From contig NC_074716.1 in the NCBI RefSeq assembly GCF_947242115.1, positions 1,752,001 through 1,816,000 of the forward strand: a DNA stretch of 64,000 nucleotides. Reading direction: 5' to 3'. The stretch comes from Biomphalaria glabrata. Lineage: Eukaryota; Mollusca; Gastropoda; Planorbidae. Position 1 is the first letter of the stretch, and each line of letters begins with the position of its first letter. The translations under genes were made by a program, and so were the position numbers. The notes under the pieces were generated by a model that worked only from the letters and a program-made list of their open reading frames with translations, was not told the origin of the DNA and made no database searches. Below, piece after piece: positions 45,665 to 59,500 of this stretch.

Positions 45665-48600
45665 ATGGGCAAGTGGTCTGTTCTTGTATTGGTGGCAATA
45701 GCAGTTGCCTTGGCTGAGGGCGTTAATCAATACAGGTCTAGAGACGAATTTCGTCAGATATGGAATTATACAGATTTTCCAGACCCACAATCTCCCAATG
45801 AAGAAGAGCGCCTTCGTTGTCATCGACACTCTATATCTAGTGTCTGCAATCCAAACAATATTATCAGCAAAACTGATGGTAAGTAAAACTTTATCTTAGT
45901 AGATCAATTTCGTTGAACACATTAACCTCCTTCAGTCGTAAAACGACTGCGTTTTATCTTGAAAAGCACTCTTTTATGTGACTGTATAGCCTTTTTTTTC
46001 TTGAGAGAGATTCCTGTCCACAGGCATTTGCTTGTAATAAATACTTGTAATTATTTACAGCTGCAAGGTTTTTATCTAGGGCTTTTAAAAGAAAGGATTG
46101 GACCCTCTTAAGTCCTCACTCAAATAGTTTGTTGATAATGTCGAAGCTGATGGGTAGAATCTAGATATTGTATATTAATATTATTAAACGTTTTATGCAT
46201 TATATTTTCAGCTGATGCCATAGATAATGAGATCACCAAGATATACAAAGAAACTCAGTGTTCTTGCCATGAGTGCTACAAAAACAAGCATGGCTATGCT
46301 ATTAGAGTGGCTTTGATCAATGAATTTGAAAAGTTTAGAAAGTAAGTTTCATGAGTAATATAGATTATCAAGCTGAACTTGATGACACTATTAATCAGCA
46401 AAATAAAAAAGCAAATTAAATAAAAATACTTAAAAAAAACAACAACAAAGCTTTTATTGAGTTAAGGAAGACTGCTATAAACAGTTGTTTTAAAGTTATT
46501 TTCTTTATTTTTTATAGGGATACTTGGGTAATTGATGTTTGCAAGTTGATGTATTTTTGTAGAAAAGAAATCATATTTGAAAAGACAATGTGAATTATCA
46601 AATCTTTATAATTGATTAATATACATAGTCTCTGATAAAATCTTTTCATAATTTTAGATATAATCTTTACACTAACTAATCATTTTATTTTACTCAAGCT
46701 GTCTTTCAATTAATGTCTAATTCTTTACACAATGCCTACGCTAATTTTTTTTTACACAATGCTATGAAAATGTTGCTAATGCAACAAATGCAATTGAGTT
46801 ATTCAATTATTTCATTCCTATATCTGCACTCCTAGGAATGCTCCACTCTCCAAAAAGGAATTATTATGGGAAGCTAAAATGTTCACCTATTTGCTGTCAC
46901 AGAAATGGAGAATGCAAGGCTCTTGCAATGAAACTGTCTTGATCTTTTATTCCAAAAATGACAATGTGGTGAGTCAACAATTAATAAGTTAAAACATTTT
47001 TCTACTTTTGAGGAATAGGATTTTAAAAAAATACAATTATATATACCATAATTAATAGAATTCCATTGGATATAATTTTTTTCTTGTGCAACAAATTCGT
47101 TGTTATTTTTTTCACACATATTATGTCAAATATTGTACTTAATCATTAGTATATTTATAAACTATTTTTTTAGAGCTGTAGGCTGCAATTTAAGTTTTAT
47201 TTTGTTATCTTATGAAATACAGACGTTACTTCCAAAAAGAAGATAATTATGCCCTAAGCTATAATCAATGACTTAAATTTTGCCAAGTCATTGATTTTCC
47301 TTGCTGACTCAGGCAATCCATTCCATTCTACAATAGCACTAGGGAAGAAGGAGCATTTGTACAAATTTTTCCTAGCATATGGAACAAGGAATGTGTCTTT
47401 AGTTTTGCACTATGTTATGGTCATTGCTCAGTATTGCCTGAATGTGGAATGCTGGGACTGTGTGTTGAATGAGGAGGTCCGAGAACAAGTAAGAGTCCAG
47501 AAAAAAGGAAAACATAATTCAAATATCTATAAGAGTAACAAATTCATAGTTGTATGTTGTTTGATAATAAGTCAATAAGAATCTCATGTTCTCATAAAAC
47601 ACTAATTTGGTAAAGTAATCATGTTTACACAACTAACATCAACTACCCAGCATTATACATAAGTACTCTGACAAATTTGTATGTGCTCCTCCTTCCCTAG
47701 TGCCATTAGAAAACGAAATGGGTTGCCTGATTCAGCCAGGAAAACCGACTTAGAGTTTAAGTCATTGGTTAACATGCTTGACTAGATTGACATATGAAAT
47801 GCGTAGGACGTAATTATCTTCTTTTTTGAAGTAACTTCTGTAGTATATAAGATACATTTTGTTGTTTTGATGAGGCATAACATCCACAGAAACCATTTAT
47901 TTTAAATACATACCTCCTATGGACATTTAGGTAACTTTTATTAAAGAATAGATTTTACATAATTTTAAAAAAAAGTAAAGTTTCCCCTTTCAAACCTTGC
48001 GATCTGTGGGGCAGATGATGAAAAGGTAATCTGTTTCTGTGGCCCACGGTTAACAAGGGTGTCATGTGGCCAGCACAACAACCAACCGCCTTTACTTTTT
48101 CCCAATTAATGTCAGGTACCCATTAGAGCTGGGTGGCCCAAAGATCCCAAAATTAAAAATCCCAGCCTTAACCAGGATTCGAACTCGGGACCCTCGGTTC
48201 GGAAGCCAAGCGCTTTACCCCTTAGTCACCGCTCCTCTAGATTTTACATAATACAGGTACCTATTTATAAACATTACAGTTCACTATAACACATTATTAT
48301 TTTATCCATGGCGCTATGTAATACTCAGTGCTCTTCGGTCTAGTCTCTATGTTGGACATTTAGGGAGAGGGTGTATTTGAGAGTTTTCCATGCAGCCTTG
48401 AGGCGCTCTCAGGAAACAACTCAGCTTGAGCCAACTCTTAACTTTAAAATTCCTAATCTTCATGTGGATTCCCATTTTTTGTCTTTCTGTTGGTTAGCCA
48501 AGCAGTTGCATTATAATTGTGGAAATATAGCTGTGTAGTGTATTTGTAGCTGCAGTGTTTGTAGCTGTAGTGTTAAGATATTGGGAATATAGCTACTAAA

Positions 48601-50345
48601 TGTGTGATTACTCTTGTGATTGTAGCTGTTTACCCTGACCAGAGAGATTGCTGGAAAGAAGCTGTTTGATAGAGATATTGCTCGGATCTCTATGGCAGTC
48701 CGCTCATACTTTGTCAATTCAGATGATACCCGCAGTATTGGTGATGGCTTGTTGGAATTGATTCGTAGATACAGGTATGGATCATTAACTGGAATTGTAT
48801 TTGTCTTTATTACAAAATATATATATATATTATTTTGTAATGAAGACAAATTTGTATATATATATATCCCTTAAATAAGCCAAAATTAGTAAAAAGTGAA
48901 ATCGGAAATGATTTTAACCCTACAAGCCCTGAGCCCTTGAAACAAACTGTTGCCCCCCTCTTTACTTACTGTCTATCTCTAGATCGAATGAAAATCAAGA
49001 TTTTTTTATTATCGAGCAATCTCTCGCAGTATCTTTTGTTGATGTAAAAATATTGCTCTTCATCAGATTCTGACTCTTGATCAACTAGAGGCTTATTACC
49101 TACCTTTTATGTGCCTAATAACTATTAGTCCTTGGAAATATGTCCGATTGGTTTTAAAAAAAGAGTGGCAACGTGTTTTTGCTCTTGTATCTAAATGACT
49201 AAAAATGAGTGATCTCAAAATTATTTTGGAATACTGAGACTGAAGAGCTCAAATCCAGGCATTTAAAACAAGAAAATGTTAGTGAAAGTTATGCTTTTGT
49301 GTTTAAGGTCCTCTTATTATTATGTTGATAACTTAGATTAATAACTTATCTATCTTGAAAATTTGCAATTCTGCACCTTTAAGGAACTTTTGATGAATAA
49401 AGTTTGAATATTTACCACTAGAATCTAACCCTAACCAGACCCTTGATTTATTTTTTTAATGTCACTTGCCTTATCATACTACACTTTAAGGTGGCAAATG
49501 GCTGGTAGTTAGTAACATACCAGAGAACTTTTAAAATGAGTCATTTAAATACCTAGGGTCAAACATAACAAAAGGATCAATAAGAGAGATACAAACATGT
49601 TTAAGACTGGCATCCGCTGTCATGAACAAAGATTGGAAAATCTGGAAGAGAAACATCAGCTTCCAAATAAATTAAAAATTGAATTAAAACTGTTTTTTTT
49701 TCACTAGTGGTCTCTGAACTGCTATATGGTTGTGAAAGTTGGACACTGAACACTGAGGCTGAAAGAAGAATTCAAGCCTTTGAGAATAAATATTACAGAA
49801 AAATACTGGGTATCAGATACCAGGAATCTCTATGATAAACGAATTTGTACTTTCCAAGTCAGCACTCTGGCGGGCAAAAAGGAGGAACTCTTCAATACCA
49901 GTACAGTGAAATTGTAAGACATGAATCATGTCATAAGTCATTCTTAAAGTATAATGTAGAGAGCATGAAGAAAGGGTCCTCCAAAGAAAAGCTGGCTGGA
50001 CAGCGTCAAAGAATCAACCGGCCTCTCTCTTGCTATCCTGCTAAGAACAGCTGCTGACTAGGAAAAGTGGAGGAGTTTGGTTTCATGAGCTGTCACAAAA
50101 CCTCTGATTTATTTAAGTCAAGAGACAGATGAGATGAGAGTTTACTGCAAGGCCATTGATGTAATGAAACCCTTCATATTAATTATAATCAGCATGTTTT
50201 TTTTTAATTGTATTTCTGTGTTACGTTGATGACATTGTTTTTACAAATCTCTGTGTACTCATTTAAATGTTTTTTTGTTGACAGGCTGATATTTGATGGC
50301 AAATATCAAGAAGCTTTCAAGTCTGTCTCTGGAACAAAACCCTAA
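45665..50345 (+). CDS. MOLO1/TPM-like secreted protein (modulator of levamisole receptor family)
   Basis: Five exons: 45665-45878, 46212-46341, 46836-46968, 48626-48774, 50285-50345. All have GT/AG ends and matching phases, giving 228 residues. Residues 1-19 are a signal peptide (MGKWSVLVLVAIAVALAEG). The mature part begins with YRSRDEFRQIWNYTDFPDPQ and has Cys pairs in RCHRHSISSVCNPNNIIS and QCSCHECYKNKHGYAIRVAL. These match the pattern I recall for MOLO1 proteins, which share a TPM-like fold and, in nematodes, act as auxiliary subunits of acetylcholine-gated channels. Unlike nematode MOLO-1 as I recall it, there is no C-terminal membrane helix: the protein ends KYQEAFKSVSGTKP. A secreted product is therefore inferred. 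An acceptor-like TTTGTAG at 45652-45658 suggests a 5' UTR intron whose first exon I cannot place. Introns 3 and 4 carry LINE and SINE copies. Confidence 0.8.
47205..47410 (-). mobile_element. LINE family A 3' end (intron 3 of MOLO1-like gene)
   Basis: Minus orientation; TACAGACGTTACTTCCAAAA tail side and SAIV-EWNGLPESARKINDLAK-like region. More diverged than most copies. Confidence 0.7.
47640..47865 (+). mobile_element. LINE family A 3' end, opposite orientation
   Basis: Plus orientation, KRNGLPDSARKTDLEFKSLV-type reading and GCGTAGGACGTAATTATCTT, GTAGTATATAAGATA tail. It forms an inverted pair with 47205-47410. Confidence 0.75.
47964..48237 (-). mobile_element. SINE family B with 15-bp target duplication
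   Basis: Full-length reverse copy: head with TTCGAACTCGGGACC box, core AACAAGGGTGTCATGTGGCC. Flanked by TAGATTTTACATAAT at 47949-47963 and 48238-48252, a clear LINE-type target duplication. Confidence 0.9.
49540..50135 (+). mobile_element. LINE ORF2 fragment (intron 4 of MOLO1-like gene)
   Basis: Plus strand: FKYLGSNITKGSIREIQTCL, VSELLYGCESWTLNTEAERR, QAFENKYYRKILGIRY, an RTE/jockey-like RT connection region. Several frame breaks. Confidence 0.75.
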
Positions 50346-51016
50346 GTTTGACTGCTTTACTGACTAAACCAACTTGAGTCAACATGCTTACAAAATTAGG
50401 CTTTGTAATGATCTTGCAGGAACTAATTAAATCCCTAACATATAGGATTAGATTAGTAGATTTATGTAATTATAATTTTATTCTATTTTTAATTACACAG
50501 TAATTTTAATGTTTTTTTTTTTCGACCTGTCTGCAGTTTAAATGATCATTTAGTTGATTTGTGTTTTAAATCTTACTTATTGATTCTATAGTCTGAAAAA
50601 TACTAAGATGAACAATTGTATTTTTCTATGCAGTTGATTATATTGTCCTATAGTAAAACTTGATTCCTGTCTGAAAACATTCAACAAGATGTTCATACCT
50701 AGAAATTGATATTTGAATTGATCTGTTATGAAATTTTCTTTTTTGTTCTTAAAAATGTAATAATTGGTGCTACATTTATTGTGTGTGTGTTTTTTCAAAC
50801 TTTTGTATGTGTGTGCTATGCTCTTTTATTTACACTTGACTATATTTTTTAAAGAATGTTTTTATAAGTGCCTGAACTTTTTTTTCGATATCACTTTATA
50901 TATTTAGATCTATTTTTTTGTATCAGCTTTTTCCAGTACATTTTCTAAATATTCTTCTTGGTGCTACACATTTTATTTTGATATATATACCTTGTAAACA
51001 TTATATTTTCATTAAT

Positions 51017-51022
51017 AATAAA
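51017..51022 (+). terminator. Candidate polyadenylation signal of the MOLO1-like gene
   Basis: AATAAA within AATAATAAATATTTTAC, about 670 bp after the stop at 50345. The interval between is AT-rich without another gene, consistent with a long 3' UTR. A nearer signal cannot be excluded. Confidence 0.3.
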
Positions 51023-51254
51023 TATTTTACACTTAAAAGTAATGGTTTGTCTTATATGTTGGCGTCTTAGTTTTGTGATGTATTTAGGAGGAGAGGATCT
51101 TAGCAATGGAATTGAAATGCTACAGAAAGATCCAAGGTCACATACAAAAAAAGCATCACAAATGAAGAGATATAGAGACAGGATTAGTCCAGCAAACGGT
51201 CCCCATGATGATCTGCTGCTATCAAAAAACACAAACTAAAATTCTATTGCCACA

Positions 51255-51545
51255 TGTCAGACATTTTAGTTCAAGAAGTTTATTTAAATATGGTAGTGTT
51301 GTGTGATTTTTGATGCCCTTTTTATAATATTCTCTAAACGGTGCAACAGTTTAGATGAAGTTATTCCATATGTTAGCAGATTTTGCATAGTCGCACAGTA
51401 AAATTTATCTAGGATCTTATTTAGTTTAAAGCTATTAAGTTTGTATAGGAAAAATAGCTGCTGGGCTGTTTTCTTTGTTAGAGTTTCAAGGTGCACTTCC
51501 CACATAAGCTTGTTATCAACATTAACACCTAGATATCTATGACTT
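51255..51545 (-). mobile_element. LINE RT fragment
   Basis: Minus strand: MWEVHLETLTKKTAQQLFFL, LLTYGITSSKLLHRLENIIK, matching the WxxHI...L..RLYFLRRLR...YG block of Rex-type polymerases. Confidence 0.65.
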
Positions 51546-52194
51546 CACTGACACCTAGATATCTATATGACTTCACTTGTATCTAGACCTATGGTAATGT
51601 ATTCAAGCTAAACATGGTCATACTTAAATCCAAACAAATAACTAAGTCTAGATTTAATTACATGAGAGAAAAGTTCTCAGAATAAATATAGGGACCAACT
51701 TAGAAAAAAATATATCAAATATACAAAAGTAGTAGCAGAATCTTAAAAGAGGATTATAGTAATCATGTAATGGGTAGGATCTTGGAAGAAGGTAGCAAAC
51801 CAATGCTAATTGAGACTCAGTAAGATGTAGACAACTATGCAAGAGAAACATTCATAAAGTTGAAAAGATTTTTGTTATAAATAAAAAAAAAAACTCTGGG
51901 TCAGGATTTTGACATTTTACCATCACAAAAGAGAAGATATTGATTACAAAAAACAAATAGACAAAAACTCTTGTTCCCACGACAATTAAATCATTTAGGC
52001 CTATTTAGGCTTACAATTCTATTTCACGTGTAATGTTTGAGGTAACTTTCTGTGAATGTATGTTTCGTTTTCTAATGATTTGTTTGGTGTAATGCACAAT
52101 TGTTAGACACATTTTCATTATGGATAAAAGAGAATAGGTAGGAATCAATTTTCATTTCATTCTCTGGCACTGTCGAGCTGTGAAAGTACAGCTG

Positions 52195-52435
52195 TGGTAC
52201 TTCACGTCTCGAGAGACGATCCTTGGTGCACAGCTGGGGTCACAGAGGTTGGGCATATAATATGTAATCACTAGGCGCCGTTGCATTTTCACCCTTCTTT
52301 CTACTACTGTTGTGTATGGCATCTCCAATCCGGGACCCTTCCTTTATGCTCGCTCTCCATGTGGTGACACTTTTTTCCCCAGCTGCTAGTGTCGATTTTG
52401 AAGAGCTTCATGTCGCGTTTGCATACACTGTAAGT
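52195..52435 (-). mobile_element. LINE 3' end with C2H2 finger
   Basis: Close relative of 27640-27900: same ATGTAATCACTAGGCGCCGT and TTCCTTTATGCTCGCTCTCC blocks. Decayed. Confidence 0.7.
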
Positions 52436-53554
52436 GTAAAATACAAAAATCTAACATATATAGCTCAGTGTTGATAGAATTCTGATTTTGCATTCTACGT
52501 CATCAATTAAAGGGTAAATATGTCTCCCGTTACTAGGCTACTGTGGGACGCTATAGTCATTGTTGTAGAGTAGGTAAATAGATTCAATTTAAAGATATAG
52601 TCACAGTGATCCCCCAAAACGAAATATTAAGGTAGAGTTTAGTATCTAGACTAATCACCTTCTTTTTTAAAGTAACGTCTGTATTTCATAAGATTCAATA
52701 CGAATAAATACTAGCCTGCTGAATAGCAAATAATTTATAAATACAATATTTGAATATTAGTCTAGAGTCTAGATAAAAGATTTATTTATAGATTAATTTA
52801 ATATAGTTTTTTTTCTAGTACTAGATCTAGATCTGATAATTAAAGTAAAGGTGTTTTAGTGTCTATAGTGACTGTCCTATTTCTACTCTAAGTATTAGTC
52901 ATTAGTAGTTATAACTACTAGATCTAATTGTTATTATGACTTAAATGCATACTCTTATTAAATGTCCATCTAGTCGATCTAGTCATAGAATCTAAAATCT
53001 AGACCTAGATTAGATAGATCTAGATTCTAGATCTAAAAAAAATATTAGGTATAATATCTGCAATCTAAATGAGTAGACTTAATTGTAATATCTAGATATA
53101 GATTTAATCATCTATTTTTCTAGGCTCCTCTTCTAAAGGAACTAAGATATTTTTATATTATCAGTATTGTGTTAAGTTGCAAGATCCATATTATTTCAAT
53201 TTTATTTCAAATTCTTGGTAATCAAAAGTAAATTACATTACATAGATTTAGATCTATCAGCCTATAAAATTAATCAATTTAATCTTTTACTAAATTGAGA
53301 GATTGATAGTCCGCAGGACAGAAGATTAATCAAAGTGTATCAGTAACTTAAATAAATTATATATAAGCACAAATCAACACAAATGGCTGGATTTCTGGAT
53401 TAGCGAATAGATCTAAATATGTGTAAAATATTATTATAGGGAAATTTGTAATTATTTGTATGTAGATTATAATTATTTCACGTTTTTTGAAGCAGCTCAT
53501 TCATTACCTTATAACTACTTTCTAAATGTATATTTACAGAACCATTCTTTAAAA
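52436..53554. other. Upstream region of the SAXO4-like gene
   Basis: Short LINE family A tail at 52640-52690, then TCTAGA-rich low complexity (52780-53110). An acceptor-like TATTTACAG at 53531-53539 just before the ATG hints at a 5' UTR intron. Confidence 0.3.
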
Positions 53555-56500
53555 ATGAGTAAATTACCCACTGGGCCTCGTAATGCCCATATTCAGAAGT
53601 CACAAGGAGCCGATACTAATATAATGAAATTTTACATAACCCAAAATTCTTCAACATATGGTGCAAGATTTGACAAATTTCAGCCTCGTCAGGGACATCA
53701 TAGAGGCACTGGTTACCTTAGCAATTTGCGCCCAGGTGTTTATTACAACAGAAGACTAGATGATGTAGATAATCCTGCATTAAGGTGAGGCTCTTGATGT
53801 TTTATGCTGAACTACATCTATATGTGCTTGTCATGACTTGTTTTAGTAGTATGGTCTCCTCAGATTACATGACATGCGACTTTGTAAAGGATGCTATGCT
53901 TCTACTTAAAGCACACTGAAGAAACACAGTGGAAACTATATTTTTCTTGAGTTTAAGGCTTTCAAACTCAGTTCAGTTTAACAAGTAATCCAGAGATGAA
54001 CAATCATAAAATATAAATCACTTTTACCAATAAAATACCAATGTAAAATTCCCCTTTCAGACCATGTGATCTATAAGTTAGATGATGCAAAAGTCATCTG
54101 TTTCTGTGGCCCATAGTTAACAAGGGTGTCATGTGACCATTACAACGATCAAGCACCTTTACTTTTCCCCAACTAATGTCAGGTACCCATTAATGCTGGG
54201 TGAACTCAGAGGTGCCCTAAAGATCTCAAAATAAAATATCCCTGTCTTCACCAGGATTCAAACCCAGGACCCTCCTATTACAAGGCAAGCATTTTATCCC
54301 TCAGCCACCATGCCTCCTGATAAATAAATTGAGTATATTATTAATATTATCATGAATAAATAAAGCGCAATCAAAATACTGACGATCAACAACTATCTAT
54401 CACAGAACAATGACACTTAATAATCAATAGCTAACTCTTATATAGTATCAATCAAAAACTTTGTTTGCATCATTGTTAGTCTTTTCTTTAAGCTTCTTAA
54501 TGTTGACCTTTCATCTTTCTCTAAATAGTCCTAAATTATGTTTGTTGACATCAATATTTCTTGAAGGTCTTCAAGATTTTTCAGTCTAACAATACAAGTT
54601 TTTTTCTTACACGTGCACAATGTGACCTAATAAGATGGTGAGCCCTCCTCTCCTGCTTGCACACTGAGACAAGCTCTCTCTCTCTTTTCTGGTTTGAGAA
54701 CTGAAACATGACAGTGTAAAAACAAGATCAAAAATAAAATTACTTCTTAATTTGTTTTGACTTATTCATAAATTTAAAAAAGAGACCAATTAAAAACTTT
54801 ATATGAGTGGTAACAGAGCATTGATTATCTTTTTGAAATTCAAAGATTATGCCACACATCTATAACCAATGAAGTTAGTTAGCCAAATATTACCTGCAGA
54901 AATTTGTGTTTAAAACATTTTCATTGAAGCAATATTATTCTGTTCCTGCATCTAGAAAATAATTGGTTATTTAATAGTCAACATATATCTATTTATATAA
55001 AAAATATAGTGAACCCCCATCAGGCTTTAGTGTCCTGAAAGACTAAAGACAAAGCTCTATAGATGTGTCGCAGATAAAATAGTAAACTTGTTGTACTTGC
55101 AATATTTAATATTAATTTGTTAAACCTAGAGTGAGAAAGATGAACATTATTGGACATTAGTTATTAGATGATTGAATGTATGAGACAAAAAGTGATTGAT
55201 ATTTTGGAAGTCATCTTAGGAGTCATATAGAGAGCAGTCAGTAAGTTAGTATGCATTTGACCTGAGAGTTGGTTATGAAAGTTAGTTACTAAGTGGTCAA
55301 CCTAATGTTATGGTTAGGGTACATCATAAGTATATTTATGTAAAAATGCCTACAACATCCTGCTTATATATTTTATGCCAATCCATTCATTGACACCTTG
55401 ATTAAGGCTAATCCTAACAGTTGCCAACTCCCTGTCTGTAGAGCTTCCATCAACAGGGACTGAATGAGATAAATACACAATCATATTATAAATATTGTTT
55501 AATTGAATATTTTATTTTATAGGCATTAAAACCAAAAATCGATCTTGAATTAAATGAAAAGATCTATCTATATTGGTCTGTTTAAAAAAGGATAACTATA
55601 TGATTATAAACCTTTATAGACGAATCTGTGATGGTAACTATCGCTCAGTGACACAGTTGGACTTTCAGCCTTACAGGGATCCATCTGGCTTAGAAGTGTT
55701 TCCTAATGGTGTTCACCACAGTCCCTCAGCATTTGTCAGGCAGAAAGCTTTAACTGTGCCAAGAAACACTGAGGTAGATTAATTGATTAATAAATTAATT
55801 TGATATACAAAAGCCAATAAAATAAATTAAAATGTTGATACTTTTATGGGTAGAGAAAAAGACTAACTATTTTGTTTTATAGGTGCATTCTCACTTTATT
55901 GATACAAAACTGGCCAGTGCTCCTGCTAACATTCTACCCAAGCACAAGCCTCTGTTACACAAGCTGCGAGGGAAAGATGCTGTAGAGTCAGAAAATTTTG
56001 GATACGTATGATTTGTTTCTTAAATTTTAAGTTAAAGTAATTTGCATTATTATTAAGTATTTTTAAGTGTTTTTTTTTTTGTCTAGCACTTCATAATTAT
56101 TGATGCATAATTTTAGATGATAACCTATGCCCTTTTTTTAATTAAAAAAAAAAGTTAAAACTGTCTTTTGTATTTGATTAGGGACCCCGCTATATGAAAA
56201 CTGAGAGTCAAGAGAAGTTTAAACCCTTTTCCTATGGCAATGGTAAATGTTGACACAATCATCTATTAGAGTTGAAACATTTTTAAAAGAGATCTTTAAA
56301 GTTTAAAATTGAATAAACATAAAGTTGCATTAATATTTAAATTGGTTTCTTTTCTTTCTAGTTGATTTTAGTCTCCAAGATATTGGTCCACAGTCTGAAG
56401 TCTCCGGCTTTGTTCACAACATCAATGATGAGCCAATTACTTATGAACCAAAGACAGCTTTTGTTAATGATAAACCTGTAAGCTTCAGAAATAAGTAAAA

Positions 56501-59500
56501 ATATAGACACCATTAATTGTTTTCTTCAAATAGTTTTCTTTCATTCATTGGTTCTAAAAGACAATTGCTTATTTGTGTTCTATTTGACAAAGTTTGTGAT
56601 AGTCCCTGCATTATATTTTCAACTTTTATAAGTCTGTCCTTCCATCTTCTTATAATCTTACTCCAATCAATTAAAAGGTCTCAGTACCATAAAACATCTT
56701 TAAGATGGAGTTAAATGCATAAGCGTGCCGAATTCTGGTAAAAATAGAATATTCTTCCTGAACTCCACCTTTTCTTTTGTTTTTTAGAAACTTTTTTTAA
56801 GGGGAAATCAAAGTTTTTCTTATTTGTAACTTCCTTACTGGGAGATTTTCCAGTGGCAATCAAAAACTAAGAAAACATCCTCTTAAATAATGTTATAAAA
56901 AATAAATAAAGATCAACACATACAGCATTAATTTAAAAGAAAATCTAAAATTTTTATTTTTTTTAATACCAGTATTTTAGTTTGAAGCATATATATGTAG
57001 ATAATTGTTTTCTTTTTTTTTCAACATAAACCTATTTGTATCCATGAGTAACTAATTAAATTATTTATTTCAGGGTTGGTATACCCACAGACCAACTGGT
57101 GTCTCTGTCACTAGAACAAGCTTCATACCTAAAAGATGGCCAAGGGTAGATAATTCATGTTTCATTTAAATGTAACACAAAAAATAAAGTAAATGATTGA
57201 AAAGGGAGGATAAAAATCGAGGGTTGACAACTCCTTATACATTTCATATTCTGGTATTCTGCATAATATTTCTCTACACAAAATACATTTCTTCACTTAT
57301 CTAAGTAATCAAAGTTTAAATTTCAATTTGTAATTTCTGGTGTACATCCAAAAGACTAATAGCACTTATCTTATATAATACAGACGTTACTTCAAAAAAG
57401 AAGATGATTACGTCCTACGCGTCATGCATTTAGTCATGCATGTTAACCAATGACTTAAATTCTACCAAGTCACTGGTTTTCCTGGCTAGCTCAGGCAACC
57501 CATTCCATGCTCTAATAGCGCTAGGGAAGAAACCCCAATGATGCTAAAAAGAAGAGAAAGTGATAAGGACAAAAATGAGAGGATTATGTTAGGAAACGTA
57601 AAGATATTGTGCAATAAAGATATACATGGAGGAGTCGGAACTGTGCTACATTTGGAAAGTTTACTAAATGATTCTCCAGTGCTAAAAATTATTTTCTAAA
57701 ACAAAATACTTGTCTTTTCACTCATGTTCTCCTTAAGTCTTGAAGCAACTATGGATCATCTCATAGAAATGAGATGAAGGACTGAGCATTAGTTATGGTT
57801 GGAACAATGTTGGCCACACAGCAGTTCCCCCACTTCATTCAGCGGATGTTTCCAAATCAACAGCAAGTACCGATACAATTTGGGATCAGCAGCATGGCAG
57901 GCTCTGCCACACTGTTACACTGTGTGTTGCACATCTCCTGATTTTTTCTCTGGATTGACTTCCAAAGCCTTTTCTATGTTTGGTTACATCTGCAAGAGCC
58001 CCTCCTGCCTGAACTTACTGACTTAGATGCCATTTACTGGCATTTCTCCCTCTCCAGTCATTGATAAAAGTTCCGCTGTAGCTAATACGCTAGCCTCACA
58101 TAAATACACATAAACATTTAATGGACATAAACTGGTAAATAAAATGGTTTTTCATATATGATTGATATATCATTTGGTACAATTGCAAATCTTAATTTTA
58201 TTCTTATCTTTGTCAAATATTTATCCATATATCTTTTTTATGAAATACTTAATCTAAGTCATCATTCTCTTTACAGTACATTTTAATCTATATTCATTCA
58301 ATCTAAACTTTTTTTCTGTAATATTTATTGCAATTATTTAATTTTTTTTTAAGGGAGATGATCCTTTACCAGGGGGAGTAACTCATGGCTCTGAAAGAGA
58401 TTCTGGATTCACAAGGGAAGAAGTGAAACCGAAATACACAAATAGTAACGCTCCTGATGTAAGAATAATTTAGTCATTTGATTGGATTTAATAAATGCAA
58501 ACGCTGATAGGTATCATCTGGACTTTAGTGATTAGTGCTACAAGGACTCAGTGACTTTTTCTTGACTTGAGCACTGATTAGTTTTGGTTCAGGAGCTTCC
58601 TCTTAACTTTGTTCTTCTAAATTGATGCATTATACTACTCTTAGTAGCTTGGTACATAGTCATCTTACAGGCTTGACTTCTTAGTATAACTAGTTTGGTA
58701 TATAAGACCATTTTCTTATGAATTATTGACAATCCTTCAAAAAAAAAAAAATAATAATTATGTCCTACTTGCATCCTGTAAATTCATAACTATTCATTTT
58801 TCTCAGAGGGTTTCATCTACCTTCAACTACTTAGTGGATATTCAGATTCATATAGCCTTCTGGAGTGTATTTTCTATTGATATACAATAATAATTAAGTT
58901 TATTTGCTCTGTTATAATGGCACATTTAATAATAATATGAATGTAAATTACATCTGGACAACAATATTGTTCCAAAATCACAAGAATAAAAAATGCCTCC
59001 TCAATAGCAAGATAAAAAAAAATATGACTTTCTCAACTCACAAAAAATCACTGACCACTTTTTACCTTTACCTATCCCTTAGTCTGTTGGACCGTTGGGG
59101 CACCAGGCAAGATTTGTCGACTGTCTTTCTCCATTACTCTCTGTCTTTTGCCTTAGTTCGAACCTCTTTCAATGTCACGCCCGTCTATTCTTTCATGTTG
59201 TTTTCCCATTGCTTTCTCTGTCTGCCTCTTCTTCTTTTTCCTGGTACTGTTCCCTGAAGGAAGGTCTTTGTGAGCCCAATGTGATGGTAGGCGTGGCCCT
59301 TGGTAACCTGGGTGACAGCCGAGCCGAATTGGATTTATTTATGGTCATGATCTCATTTGGTGTAATGAGGGCTAGATACTTGCATGGCGGTACTGACCAC
59401 TATGAGTTATCACAATCAACCCCCTCTCAAAAGGCAAAATCAAAAGAAAAAGAACTCTATTCAATGAAATATTTCCCTCCTCCTCCAAAGGTATCAGGAG

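Noticed and set aside
53456-53554. Upstream in-frame ATG at 53456 for the SAXO4-like protein
   Set aside because: The extra residues are AT-rich and unlike the family, and a splice acceptor-like TTTACAG lies between. MSKLPTGPRN at 53555 matches the family N-terminus.
57799-58026. 75-residue ORF in SAXO4-like intron 6
   Set aside because: No recognised domain, no splice fit; likely decayed repeat.
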